A stretch of 64,000 nt of DNA from Legionella gresilensis (GTDB lineage: Bacteria > Pseudomonadota > Gammaproteobacteria > Legionellales > Legionellaceae). Positions 37,236 through 45,603 of the stretch are shown here, one piece after another. A program made the translations under genes and the position numbers. The number at the start of each line of letters is the position of its first letter. Position 1 is the first letter of the stretch. Below the pieces are notes generated by a model. The model saw only the letters and a list, made by a program, of their open reading frames with translations, ran no database searches and was not told the origin of the DNA. The stretch is from contig NZ_CAAAHX010000002.1 in NCBI RefSeq assembly GCF_900639865.1, positions 62,001 to 126,000 of the forward strand, written 5' to 3'.

Positions 37236-38207
37236 TCATGTAGTTAAATAATTAGCTATGGCTAATCTTGTTTCTTCTATAACTTCCAGTAATTGTAAGC
37301 CTAACTTCTCAAATAGCTTCGGATCATCAACCTTTAAATTATCCTCTGTATATTGACAAGCTTTATGTAGTTTAATAGCGCCACAATAAATAGCACTACT
37401 TCGCATCTTATGTGCTAATTCTGTGAGGCGCTTTTGGTCATTATTTTTATAAGCATCGTAAATAGATTCTTTATCGAGAGCTAACTCTTCTTTAAAAAGG
37501 GTTATCAATTCTCTTAGGAAATCTTCACCCCCTGTATTATTAATACCCACTGTTAGATCTAAAATTGGGAAGTCAACTAATTCAAATAGGCAAGGCTCAT
37601 ATTGAGGCTGTGAAGCTTTCATTAATTCTTTTGACGGCGTTAAAGGCTTGCTAAATTTAGGAAAAAATTTAGCAAAAATAGCTTTTATTACTCTTAAATC
37701 AAGTGGCTTAATGAAAACATCATTCATACCTGCCTGTAAGCAGGCTTGTTCTTCTGTATCAGAAATAAGGGTTGTAAGGCCAACAATAGGAGTTTTATAT
37801 TCAAGTGCACGAATCTGTTGAGATAATTCTATACCAGAAATATCTGGTAAATTTATATTAGTAATAATAATATCAAAAGGCCTTTGTTTAATTAATTTTA
37901 TAGCTTGCGCCCCACTTGTTACTGAAGTTAAGTGACAACCCATCTTGCTTATTATGATTTCAACTAAACGAGAGGCAATAGGATTATCTTCTATTAGTAA
38001 TAAATGAAGAGATTCGACTGACCTTTGTTTATTAGCTTTATAATTATTAGAAACTTTCTTATCTTTAACTAAATCTCTCGATTTAGATTCAGCTGGCTTC
38101 TTTCTAGCTAAAACTATCTTGTAAGCAGATAAATTTTTTAAATTTAGTGGGTTTTTATGATCTGGCGTATTATTTCCTCGTAGTCGATAGCCTAAGAGTT
38201 GGCTCAT
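37236..38207 (-). CDS. Receiver-Hpt two-domain protein with Asp-to-Asn phospho-site
   Basis: A 323-residue protein: a basic, disordered start (1-65), a receiver domain (about 66-185) and an Hpt domain (about 220-315). The receiver keeps the acidic pair (LLIEDNP, Glu73-Asp74), the Thr (GLTT) and Lys167 (FIKPLD), but the phospho-acceptor position reads IIITNINLP, with Asn117 in place of Asp. The Hpt domain keeps the His (LAHKMRSSAIYCGA, His266). It has no kinase domain. It looks like the tail of a hybrid kinase used alone. The Hpt could pass phosphate between partners while the receiver acts as a fixed switch or docking unit; this is inference. Confidence 0.88.
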   Translation of the reverse strand: MSQLLGYRLRGNNTPDHKNPLNLKNLSAYKIVLARKKPAESKSRDLVKDKKVSNNYKANKQRSVESLHLLLIEDNPIASRLVEIIISKMGCHLTSVTSGAQAIKLIKQRPFDIIITNINLPDISGIELSQQIRALEYKTPIVGLTTLISDTEEQACLQAGMNDVFIKPLDLRVIKAIFAKFFPKFSKPLTPSKELMKASQPQYEPCLFELVDFPILDLTVGINNTGGEDFLRELITLFKEELALDKESIYDAYKNNDQKRLTELAHKMRSSAIYCGAIKLHKACQYTEDNLKVDDPKLFEKLGLQLLEVIEETRLAIANYLTT

Positions 38208-38302
38208 ATGTATAGCGCCTTAGTGAATAAAAGCTCAAGCTTATTACTTAAATAGCTAAATTGTTATTCCTATTTAAGGATTTAAGTTTATAGTAAGTTC
38301 GC

Positions 38303-38788
38303 TTAAATAGTGCGTAAAAAGAGTTGCGTATAATAAATTCTCCCTTTTTTATCATAAGCAATTCCTATACCAGTTAAATTATAGTTACCCACAATATTTC
38401 TTCTATGGCCGGGGCTCTTTATCCATTCACTAACAACAATTTTTGCAGTTTTATAATTATAGGCCACATTTTCAGCACCACCTCGTGCATCTTTAATAGC
38501 TGAATATAAGTGTTTAATGCGTTTAGAAAAACCTTGATGTCCGAAAGGTACTTGATGGGCCGCCATCTCTTGACTATGATTTGTTGCTTCAACAGAGATA
38601 ACTTTATTAATTTTTAAAGGCCCTAATCCCCGCTTAATTCGATATTGGTTAATATAATGAAGTATATCTTGCTGCATCTGAGTAACAGAGTTTTGTGTAG
38701 GCGCTGTTTGTGTATGGGCTTGCGCTTGAAAACAAGAAACAAGAATTAAGAAAATTAAGCTATGTAGCAATAGTTGGCTATTTTTCAT
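38303..38788 (-). CDS. Exported CAP-domain (SCP-like) protein
   Basis: A 161-residue protein with a signal peptide (about 1-24, ending QAHA-like sequence). The CAP fold is shown by YINQYRIKRGLGPLKIN, ATNHSQEMA, GGAENVAYN, and WIKSPGHRRNIVGNYNLTGIGIAY, matching bacterial YkwD-type proteins. The His and Glu of the putative metal or active site are present. Bacterial CAP proteins are extracytoplasmic with poorly known function. It shares orientation with the receiver-Hpt gene but lies 95 nt upstream. Confidence 0.9.
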   Translation of the reverse strand: MKNSQLLLHSLIFLILVSCFQAQAHTQTAPTQNSVTQMQQDILHYINQYRIKRGLGPLKINKVISVEATNHSQEMAAHQVPFGHQGFSKRIKHLYSAIKDARGGAENVAYNYKTAKIVVSEWIKSPGHRRNIVGNYNLTGIGIAYDKKGRIYYTQLFLRTI

Positions 38789-38941
38789 GATCTTTAATTT
38801 TTGCTCTGATTGCGAAAAGCCATATATTATACAAAGTTAACCTTTTTGAAAAATTATTTTTAAAATTGGTTAGTGTTTTTTCATTTAAAGGTAATCTAGC
38901 TAGATAGCTTAATTATTGTGTTTACTTTAGCCTAATTAAAT

Positions 38942-39355
38942 TTAATTTAATCTTTTGTAGAAATCGTGGCCAATAAATCGTGCGCCAGGGCCTTCTTGTG
39001 TAATGTTTTCAGCCTGTTTATTTAAAATAGAGATGGTATCAAGTGTTTGCTTATTTTTATCAAAATTTCCACTCAAACTCAGTACAGATTCACACATAGG
39101 ATAAGCGATGCTAACTGTAATTGCGTTACCAATCATGAAGCCTGTAATGGGTCTTTTTACGTTAATAGCTTGAGGGCAAGTTTTAGAAGCAACCGCAGTG
39201 GTAAAATAGCCTTCAATTTTATTATTAGAGCCCATACTTAACTGTAAAATCGAGCCCCGCTCATTTTTAAATGAGATAACATTTTGCGCTCCAAAGGTTG
39301 GCTGGCTTACGACAACAAAGGTAATTAATAGTGGGTTTAAAAATTTAGCCTTCAT
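38942..39355 (-). CDS. Avidin-like exported protein lacking all tryptophans
   Basis: A 137-residue protein with a signal peptide (about 1-24, ending FGA). The mature part follows the avidin/streptavidin pattern: FKNERGSILQL (Asn and Ser of the first strand), GYFTTAV (compare GTYTTAV of avidin), KRPITGFMIGNAITVSIAY, and GHDFYKRL at the end (compare GINIFTRL). The Trp residues that clamp biotin in avidin are all missing; the protein has no Trp at all, and Tyr33 is replaced by Phe. So the fold may be kept with weak or changed ligand binding. ATG 39355 is chosen; the TTG at 39376 is unlikely. Recognition is by eye only. Confidence 0.6.
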   Translation of the reverse strand: MKAKFLNPLLITFVVVSQPTFGAQNVISFKNERGSILQLSMGSNNKIEGYFTTAVASKTCPQAINVKRPITGFMIGNAITVSIAYPMCESVLSLSGNFDKNKQTLDTISILNKQAENITQEGPGARFIGHDFYKRLN

Positions 39356-39415
39356 GGATCTGCTTAGAAAGAACAAAGTGGGTATATTTTATCATGTCAT
39401 CGGTATTCTTCAATA

Positions 39416-39500
39416 GACTTCTTCGGAAACTGCCATTGAGGGCCAATCGCAGCTAAAAAAGATCTCCAAAGCCTGTCCCATGTAGATAGGGGATGCTCAT
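39416..39500. mobile_element. MITE-like repeat family 1, left half only
   Basis: GACTTCTTCGGAAACTGCC, then ATTGAGGGCCAATCGCAGCT and AAAAAAGATC, match the left half of the copies at 5264 and 21872. The right inverted end is not found; the match fades near 39500. Probably a truncated copy in the gap between two divergent genes. Confidence 0.6.
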
Positions 39501-39608
39501 CTACTTTTTTTAGATGGTATATTTTCACACTTTATCAAAGACATACTATAGTATTAAGAGAGTGCTTTAGTTATGCTATGGATAAATTTTTTAGTAGAAT
39601 GAATAATT

Positions 39609-39881
39609 ATGAATGAAATTGATATCTTAAGATTATTTTATGATGAAATGAAAGTGCGCGGTGAAACTCGTGATAATGTTTTTTTAAGTATTAATGAAAC
39701 AGCTGCTGATATTCTTTCAGAAAAATTGGGTTATCCTGTGACTTTAGAAGAAGCGCAACGAGCTACCGATATTTGTATTTCCAATGAGTGGCTAGAAAGG
39801 ACTACAATCGATCCAGGATATAATTTTTTATCGTTAACGGCTGCAGGTTTACAAATTGTTTTAGCGAATCAGTATCCTTAA
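39609..39881 (+). CDS. Small hypothetical protein, possible winged-helix fold
   Basis: A 90-residue protein with no family I can name. The predicted pattern is helix (IDILRLFYDEMKVRG), helix (INETAADILSEKLG), helix (LEEAQRATDICISNEWLE), then a short beta pair and helix (FLSLTAAGLQIVLANQ), which could be a winged helix-turn-helix. It could bind DNA, but no residues prove it. It is convergent with holC and follows the half repeat. The ribosome site is weak. Confidence 0.65.
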   Translation: MNEIDILRLFYDEMKVRGETRDNVFLSINETAADILSEKLGYPVTLEEAQRATDICISNEWLERTTIDPGYNFLSLTAAGLQIVLANQYP

Positions 39882-39956
39882 AACATTTTTAAGTACTCAA
39901 CCCTTCACCAAAATAAAAAATACTCTCTAATTTGTAATATCATTTCTAATGAAACT

Positions 39957-40385
39957 TCATTCTATCGAGTGAGTATGTAAGTCATATTGATTGTTTCGAT
40001 ATAATCGATAGTGAACTCGACTAACTTCCTTTGCATGTTCTGTATTAAGCACTACTTCTATAATTCGCGAAAAGCGGGTATGAAATGAAGGCACTTCATC
40101 GGCTAAGTTAAATAAGATATCTTTAAATCCTTTGGGTTCTTCATAGCCAATTTGAATAGGTGGTGGGGGTTTAAGCCCCTCACCTTGTAAATTATGTGGA
40201 ATAAAGCTGTCGTCTTTAAAAGTCCAAAGTAGCTCGTCTATTAATTCAGCCTCATCTTTATTATTACAAAAGACAAAGACGTTATGTTGTCGACTGTAGG
40301 CTTTTTCTAACAAACGACAAACAAGTAACCAACGTGCTTTTATATCAGCACTAGACATTAAGTAAAAATCAACGCGTGGCTGCAT
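39957..40385 (-). CDS. holC: DNA polymerase III chi subunit
   Basis: A 142-residue chi subunit, which links the clamp loader to SSB. Start [29 protein letters not shown] and FIPHNL match HolC. Its ATG lies inside the end of pepA with a 17-nt overlap, the common pepA-holC pairing. The valS gene that often follows is absent; instead a convergent small gene comes next. Confidence 0.93.
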   Translation of the reverse strand: MQPRVDFYLMSSADIKARWLLVCRLLEKAYSRQHNVFVFCNNKDEAELIDELLWTFKDDSFIPHNLQGEGLKPPPPIQIGYEEPKGFKDILFNLADEVPSFHTRFSRIIEVVLNTEHAKEVSRVHYRLYRNNQYDLHTHSIE

Positions 40386-41814
40386 GGTGTAATAACTGTA
40401 TTAATAAGGGAATAGGACGGCCTGTAGCTTGCCGTTTTTTACCTGATACCCAGGCAGTTCCAGCAATATCTAAATGGGCCCAACGATATTTTTTGGTAAA
40501 ACGTGATAAAAAACAAGCCGCGGTAATGGCACCAGCTGACCGATCAAACCCTGCATTAATCATGTCAGCAAGAGGACTATCTAATGCATCTTGATAATCT
40601 TCTTCCAGTGGCATACGCCAACACTTATCGCCACTTTCTTTGGCTGCCAATAGAAGTTGATCAGCAAGCAGGTCATCTGGAGTCATAAAACCTGTATTAA
40701 CAGTACCTAAAGCAACGACCATAGCACCAGTTAAGGTAGCAATATCAATAACAAATTCAGGGTCAAATCGTTCAGCATAGGTTAAAGCATCAGCGAGAGC
40801 TAATCTGCCCTCAGCATCTGTATTTAATATTTCAATAGTTTGTCCCGAAAGACTGGTAACAATATCTCCTGGTTTGACAGCAGAACCACTAGGTAAATTT
40901 TCTGCACTAGCAATAAGTCCTATTACATTAATAGGTAGTTTAAGCAGAGCACAAGCTTTAAGTATACCTAGAACGGTAGCGGCGCCTGTCATGTCATATT
41001 TCATCTCATCCATAGCATTAGCAGGCTTAATAGACAAACCACCAGAATCGAAAGTAATGCCTTTACCAACTAAAACAATGGGCTTACTATTATTACCACA
41101 ATGATGTTGTATCTCTATGAAACAGGGTGGCTCTGTTGAGCCTTGACTAACAGCAAGTAAAGCCCCCATACCTAGTTCTTCGATTTCTTGCTTTGTAAAT
41201 GCCTTGGCTTGTATACTCTCATGTTCTTTGGCAAGCTCTAAAGCCTGCTCTCCTAGTACAGTTGGGGTGCAGTAATTGGCTGGTAAGTCAGCCAAGTTTC
41301 TACTAAGTGTTATGCCTTCGGCAATGGCTATACCTGTATTAATTGATGACTCTTCTGCATTCTTTAAATAAAATTGAACGAAATCTAAGCTATTTTCTTT
41401 TTTACTGACTGTTTTAAACTTATTTAATTGATAACTCTGTGCATTGATTTGTAAAATCATTTGTGTAATTTGCCAATTAGCATCCTGGTTATGGACCTGC
41501 GGTAAGCAAATTGTTGCTGATTGGACGCGTTGTTTTAACAACAATGTGGAAATTTCATTAAGTCGTTTATTAAGGCTAGAGAGAGTAAACGTATTTTGTT
41601 TACCACAATGAATTAACAATATGCTAGGATTATCCACATTTGTATGCCAGACCCAGTCACCTGCTTCTTGTAATTTTTGTGTTAATTGAGGCAGTAAATT
41701 AGAGTAAGATGGGATTTGATTAGGAAATATTGGTGCTTCATCGTTTGCAAATAAACCAATAACAAGGCATTCAGTGGTAATTGAATCTAATGTTTGGGTT
41801 AAACTATATTGCAT
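40369..41814 (-). CDS. pepA: Leucyl aminopeptidase PepA
   Basis: A 481-residue M17 aminopeptidase. Present: [30 protein letters not shown], and [17 protein letters not shown], which hold the two-metal site and catalytic residues. The N-terminal regulatory domain is of standard length. ATG 41814 follows AGGAAG; an ATG five codons upstream is less well placed. It removes N-terminal residues from peptides and, in E. coli, also binds DNA. First gene of pepA-holC, divergent from lptF. Confidence 0.96.
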   Translation of the reverse strand: MQYSLTQTLDSITTECLVIGLFANDEAPIFPNQIPSYSNLLPQLTQKLQEAGDWVWHTNVDNPSILLIHCGKQNTFTLSSLNKRLNEISTLLLKQRVQSATICLPQVHNQDANWQITQMILQINAQSYQLNKFKTVSKKENSLDFVQFYLKNAEESSINTGIAIAEGITLSRNLADLPANYCTPTVLGEQALELAKEHESIQAKAFTKQEIEELGMGALLAVSQGSTEPPCFIEIQHHCGNNSKPIVLVGKGITFDSGGLSIKPANAMDEMKYDMTGAATVLGILKACALLKLPINVIGLIASAENLPSGSAVKPGDIVTSLSGQTIEILNTDAEGRLALADALTYAERFDPEFVIDIATLTGAMVVALGTVNTGFMTPDDLLADQLLLAAKESGDKCWRMPLEEDYQDALDSPLADMINAGFDRSAGAITAACFLSRFTKKYRWAHLDIAGTAWVSGKKRQATGRPIPLLIQLLHHAATR

Positions 41815-41982
41815 TGTGCTTCCTATCATCCATAAAAATTGCTAGTTTACAGAAAGTTAATGGCTATGCAAGTAGGTTTTGTTTAGTATGTAATGGATTA
41901 GGGGCCTATTACTCTAATAGTAAAGAGTTAGAGTTGTTCACTTACGTTAGGATTAAAGGTTAATAATTTTGAGAGCTAAGCT

Positions 41983-43062
41983 GTGCTAATTTTCCGTTAT
42001 TTAGCAAAAGAGGTATTTGTAACCTTAACGTCACTTACGACGATTTTGGTTCTTATTTTTATGAGTAACCAATTCGTCCGTTATTTAAATAGGGCAGCTA
42101 GTGGACAAATTCCTCTCACCATTATCATGAAATTAATGATGCTTGAATTGCCTAATTTAATGGCACTACTTTTGCCTCTAGGATTTTATGTTGCATTGCT
42201 TGTTGCTTATGGTCGTTTATATGCTGAAAGTGAAATGACCGTATTACAAGCTTGTGGTTATGGGCCATCACGCTTACTTAAGCATAGTTATATAATGGCT
42301 ATTTTTGTAGGTGCACTGGTCATGGTTTTAATGCTTTGGGCAAGTCCTCTTATTGCAATCGAGAGAACGAAATTAATCCGTACCACAGGCGTGCAAACAG
42401 TAATTCAAACCATTATACCTGGTCGCTTTCGTGCGGTTGCACAAGGGCGAGAAATCTTTTATATAGAATCAATGAATCGCAATCACCAAAAAGCTAAAAA
42501 TATCTTTTTAGCTAAATTGTCGATTAAAAATAATCTACCTCATTGGGATGTTTTATGGGCAAATCAAGCGTTTGCTAAAACGGATGAAGACTCTCATGAA
42601 GATTATCTGATTTTGAATAAAGGCAATGAATATGAGGGTCAACCTGGGGAAAGTGACTATCGTATCGTTAATTTTGAACAATATCAGGCACGTTTACCAC
42701 ATCCAACACTTGAGCTTAAACAAGATGTACGCAGCATAGAAACAAAAAATCTTTGGCCTTTAAATAATCCTGATAAGCGTAAGGCTGCTGAATTACAATG
42801 GCGGTTTTCAATCCCTTTAATGGTTCTCACTTTAACCTTGGTTGCTGTGCCATTAAGTCGTGTTAATCCTCGTTCTGGAAAATTTGCTAAACTTCTGCCC
42901 GCCATTATTTTATATATTATTTATGCAAATTTTATGTTCGTGGCCAGGGATTGGATGATTGACGGTAAAATTCCTGTGACTATAGGAATTTGGTGGATTC
43001 ATATTGTTGTCTTACTAATTGGCTTGGCTCTTATTTGGCGAAACTGGCTGAAATTAGGATAA
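41983..43062 (+). CDS. lptF: LPS export ABC transporter permease LptF
   Basis: A 359-residue YjgP/YjgQ permease with six membrane helices and a large periplasmic domain between helices 3 and 4. Family residues: MIRYLAKE-like start (LIFRYLAKEVFVTL), ESEMTVLQACGYGPSRLL coupling helix region, and AAELQWRFSIPLM before the last helices. It works with LptG, LptB and LptC to extract LPS from the inner membrane. Start is GTG with GAGAG upstream. First of a three-gene operon. Confidence 0.96.
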   Translation: MLIFRYLAKEVFVTLTSLTTILVLIFMSNQFVRYLNRAASGQIPLTIIMKLMMLELPNLMALLLPLGFYVALLVAYGRLYAESEMTVLQACGYGPSRLLKHSYIMAIFVGALVMVLMLWASPLIAIERTKLIRTTGVQTVIQTIIPGRFRAVAQGREIFYIESMNRNHQKAKNIFLAKLSIKNNLPHWDVLWANQAFAKTDEDSHEDYLILNKGNEYEGQPGESDYRIVNFEQYQARLPHPTLELKQDVRSIETKNLWPLNNPDKRKAAELQWRFSIPLMVLTLTLVAVPLSRVNPRSGKFAKLLPAIILYIIYANFMFVARDWMIDGKIPVTIGIWWIHIVVLLIGLALIWRNWLKLG

Positions 43063-43069
43063 TTAAAGA

Positions 43070-44134
43070 ATGAAATTAATTGATCGCTATATCGCTAAAA
43101 ATATTCTAGCCGCGACGGGTTTGGTTACCTTAATGCTTGCTGGGCTACAAGTATTTATTCTCTTTGTTAATCAATTAGATGAGTTAGGACGCGCTGATTT
43201 TGGTTTTATACAAGCAGCTTTTTTTGTGCTTCTACAGATGCCTTATCAAGTTTATTTGTTTTTTCCTATGGCAAGCTTATTAGGCTGCTTAATTGGGCTT
43301 GGCGTTATGGCTAATAACCGCGAACTTATTGTAATGCGAGCAGCAGGCCTTTCTATTACTCAAATCACGCTATCTGTGCTTAAAGTTGCGCTCATTTTAA
43401 TACTTACTGTGACTTTGGCCGGCGAGATATTAATACCTCGATTAGCGCATTACGCAAATAAGCAGAAATTACAGGCTGTTAGTGGTGGGCAAACGTTAAG
43501 TACAGCTCAAGGAATATGGTTACGCAATCATAATGATTTTATTACGATTACCAGTGTTTTACCTAACCATTCTTTATTTAATGTTTATCAATTTCGCTTT
43601 AATGATGAGCATAAATTAATATTTGCTCGCCAAATGTTATCTGTGGTGTTAATTAAGAATCAATGGATTGCCTTTGGTGTTAAGGAAACTCTTTTTAAAG
43701 ACAACCAAGTTCAAACACGCCAAATACCTAGCATGCCTTGGGATGTTTCAGTGAAACCTATGGTTTTAAATTTAATTAAGAGTGAACCAGACGAAATGAC
43801 TTTACGAGAAATAAAGCAATTTCTAGCAATTCAAAAGCGTAGCCATCAAACTGATCTTAATTATCAATTAGTTTATTGGCAGCGTGTTATTCAACCATTA
43901 ACTACCGTAGTGATGATGATACTCGCAATACCTTTTGTTTTCGGTCCATTACGCTCTTCGACTATGGGTTCAAAATTATTAGCAGGAGCCATTGTAGGAT
44001 TTGGTTTTCATATTTTAAATCGATTTTTTGGTCCAATTAGTCAAGTATTACAGTGGCCAGCGGTAATTGCAGCCTTAGGGCCTACATTTTTATTCGCTGT
44101 ATTGGGTATCTATTTGATGCGCCGGGTTAGATAA
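43070..44134 (+). CDS. lptG: LPS export ABC transporter permease LptG
   Basis: A 354-residue partner of LptF with the same layout: LIDRYIAKNILAATGLVT in the first helix, ANNRELIVMRAAGLSI coupling helix, a periplasmic beta domain, and three C-terminal helices. It completes the inner-membrane LptB2FG pump. It starts 7 nt after lptF and ends by sharing its last base with the next gene (TAATG). Confidence 0.96.
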   Translation: MKLIDRYIAKNILAATGLVTLMLAGLQVFILFVNQLDELGRADFGFIQAAFFVLLQMPYQVYLFFPMASLLGCLIGLGVMANNRELIVMRAAGLSITQITLSVLKVALILILTVTLAGEILIPRLAHYANKQKLQAVSGGQTLSTAQGIWLRNHNDFITITSVLPNHSLFNVYQFRFNDEHKLIFARQMLSVVLIKNQWIAFGVKETLFKDNQVQTRQIPSMPWDVSVKPMVLNLIKSEPDEMTLREIKQFLAIQKRSHQTDLNYQLVYWQRVIQPLTTVVMMILAIPFVFGPLRSSTMGSKLLAGAIVGFGFHILNRFFGPISQVLQWPAVIAALGPTFLFAVLGIYLMRRVR

Positions 44135-44883
44135 TGTTTGCGCTTAGACACTTAATCGAAACAGTACTTAATCCTTTTTTTATTTTCCTGTCTTTATTTG
44201 CCATTTATTTAGTTATTCTTTATAAAAGAAGGGCAGAACGTCTTATTTTTTTAGGTTTTTCAACCATTTTTATCTTACTAATTTTGTTTAGTACTGGATG
44301 GATTCCTAAATTAATGACTAAAACTTTAGAAAATCAATATCCTATTGTGGACCGACCTAATCCACATATTCAATGGGTTGTTGTGTTAAGTGGAGGGCAG
44401 TCTCCGGCTATTAACAAGCCGGCCAATATGTTGCTATATGGTGCTAGTTTAAAGCGTTTAATTGAAGGTATTCGCTTATATCAACAATTACCTAATGCAA
44501 AATTATTGTTATCGGGTGGAGGATATGGGACTGATATCGCAGAGGCAAAACGTATGGCAAACGTGGTAAAGCTTCTAGGCGTTCCTCATAATAAAATTGT
44601 TTTAGAAACCTCTTCAATTAATACTGCAGCACAAGCGAAAATGTTAAAAAGATATTTAGGTAACGCACCTTTTTATCTGGTCACTTCAGCAACGCACATG
44701 CCTAGATCAATGTATATGTGCAAGCAAGAAGGGTTACACCCTCTGGCAGCACCTACTGACTTCACCATTTACTGGGATAGTGAATATTGGCGCAAAGTTA
44801 TTTTACCTAATCCACAAAACTTAGTTTATTTAACTATAGCTTGGCATGAAATTTTAGGACTTTTATGGGCAAAGATAACATAA
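44134..44883 (+). CDS. YdcF/ElyC-family DUF218 membrane protein
   Basis: A 249-residue protein with two N-terminal membrane helices and a DUF218 domain: WVVVLSGGQSPA, LIEGIRLYQQLPNAKLLLSGG, EAKRMANVVKLLGV, and ATHMPRSMYMCKQEGL. ElyC and SanA relatives act in envelope integrity, with ElyC tied to lipid carrier use in E. coli. The 1-nt overlap with lptG puts it in the LPS-export operon, so an envelope role is likely. Confidence 0.9.
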   Translation: MFALRHLIETVLNPFFIFLSLFAIYLVILYKRRAERLIFLGFSTIFILLILFSTGWIPKLMTKTLENQYPIVDRPNPHIQWVVVLSGGQSPAINKPANMLLYGASLKRLIEGIRLYQQLPNAKLLLSGGGYGTDIAEAKRMANVVKLLGVPHNKIVLETSSINTAAQAKMLKRYLGNAPFYLVTSATHMPRSMYMCKQEGLHPLAAPTDFTIYWDSEYWRKVILPNPQNLVYLTIAWHEILGLLWAKIT

Positions 44884-44940
44884 GAAAAGAATAGTGGGCT
44901 TATGAATTAGGCTAGAATACGTTTATAATTTAACCTTAGC

Positions 44941-44971
44941 CTACGTGCCGCAACTTGGTCGCGGCATCTAG
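44941..44971 (-). repeat. GC-rich palindrome (REP-like), copy 4
   Basis: CTACGTGCCGCAACTTGGTC followed by GCGGCATCTAG. It has the same plan as copies 2 and 6, with partly decayed arms. It lies between the convergent DUF218 and small exported protein genes and may act as a terminator. Confidence 0.6.
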
Positions 44972-44985
44972 AAATAGTTTTAATC

Positions 44986-45369
44986 CTAACAAACAAAATC
45001 CTGTGGAAATACCACCGATGCACTATTATCTTTAGAGCCAAGTATGATATGACCTGCTCTTAAAGTACACTGTCCAATGAGCTTAGGTTGTAGTAACGAT
45101 TTAGAAGGCGAAGTGTAAAGGGTTGCACTGATAACGTAAGGTATGTCAGTACACGGTAGTTCTGAAATAAATTGAGGTGCGCTACCGCCTCGCAAGGTAA
45201 TAGATTTGGTGACACTTTGATAATTAGTAACATTAAATGCAACCTGTTGACTGAAATCAACCGGGGGAGTTGAAACAGCAACTTGGATTTGGCATGAATC
45301 TATATTCTGGGCATAGCTAGAAAAACCAAACATTAAACCTAGAATGGCTGAAGTGAATTTAACTAACAT
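44986..45369 (-). CDS. Small exported protein of unknown function
   Basis: A 127-residue protein with a signal peptide (1-20, ending SSYA). The mature part is beta-rich, with four cysteines (DSCQIQV, LPCTDI, GQCTLRA, DFVC at the C-terminus), likely forming two disulfides. No family is recognised. It is divergent from carB and convergent with the lptFG operon. AGGAGG lies just upstream of the ATG, an unusually strong ribosome site for this window. Confidence 0.75.
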   Translation of the reverse strand: MLVKFTSAILGLMFGFSSYAQNIDSCQIQVAVSTPPVDFSQQVAFNVTNYQSVTKSITLRGGSAPQFISELPCTDIPYVISATLYTSPSKSLLQPKLIGQCTLRAGHIILGSKDNSASVVFPQDFVC

Positions 45370-45603
45370 AGGAGGTCCTTTAGTAAAAAACTAATTAATT
45401 TACGTTAAGCTATGACATATAATTAAATTATTAATATTTAAGCTTAATAATTCTAAACATCAGTCATTTATGCTCTAATTTTAACAATACTAACAATGAC
45501 CTAGACAGGATATCTTAAAAATAATCTATTTTTCAATAAAAACGGGTATAAATTTTGGGCTAAAGACTGTAAAATAGCGTAATTTGTTTTTTTAGTAGTA
45601 AAA

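Noticed and set aside
38942-39355. Firm naming as biotin-binding avidin
   Set aside because: All ligand Trp residues are missing, so only the fold is suggested, not the activity.
40376-41104. Plus-strand open frames across pepA
   Set aside because: They are antisense shadows of a strongly conserved M17 gene and have no family-like sequence.
41781-41963. 60-codon plus-strand frame before lptF
   Set aside because: It starts inside pepA on the other strand, has no ribosome site and ends before the lptF GTG; no homology-like features.
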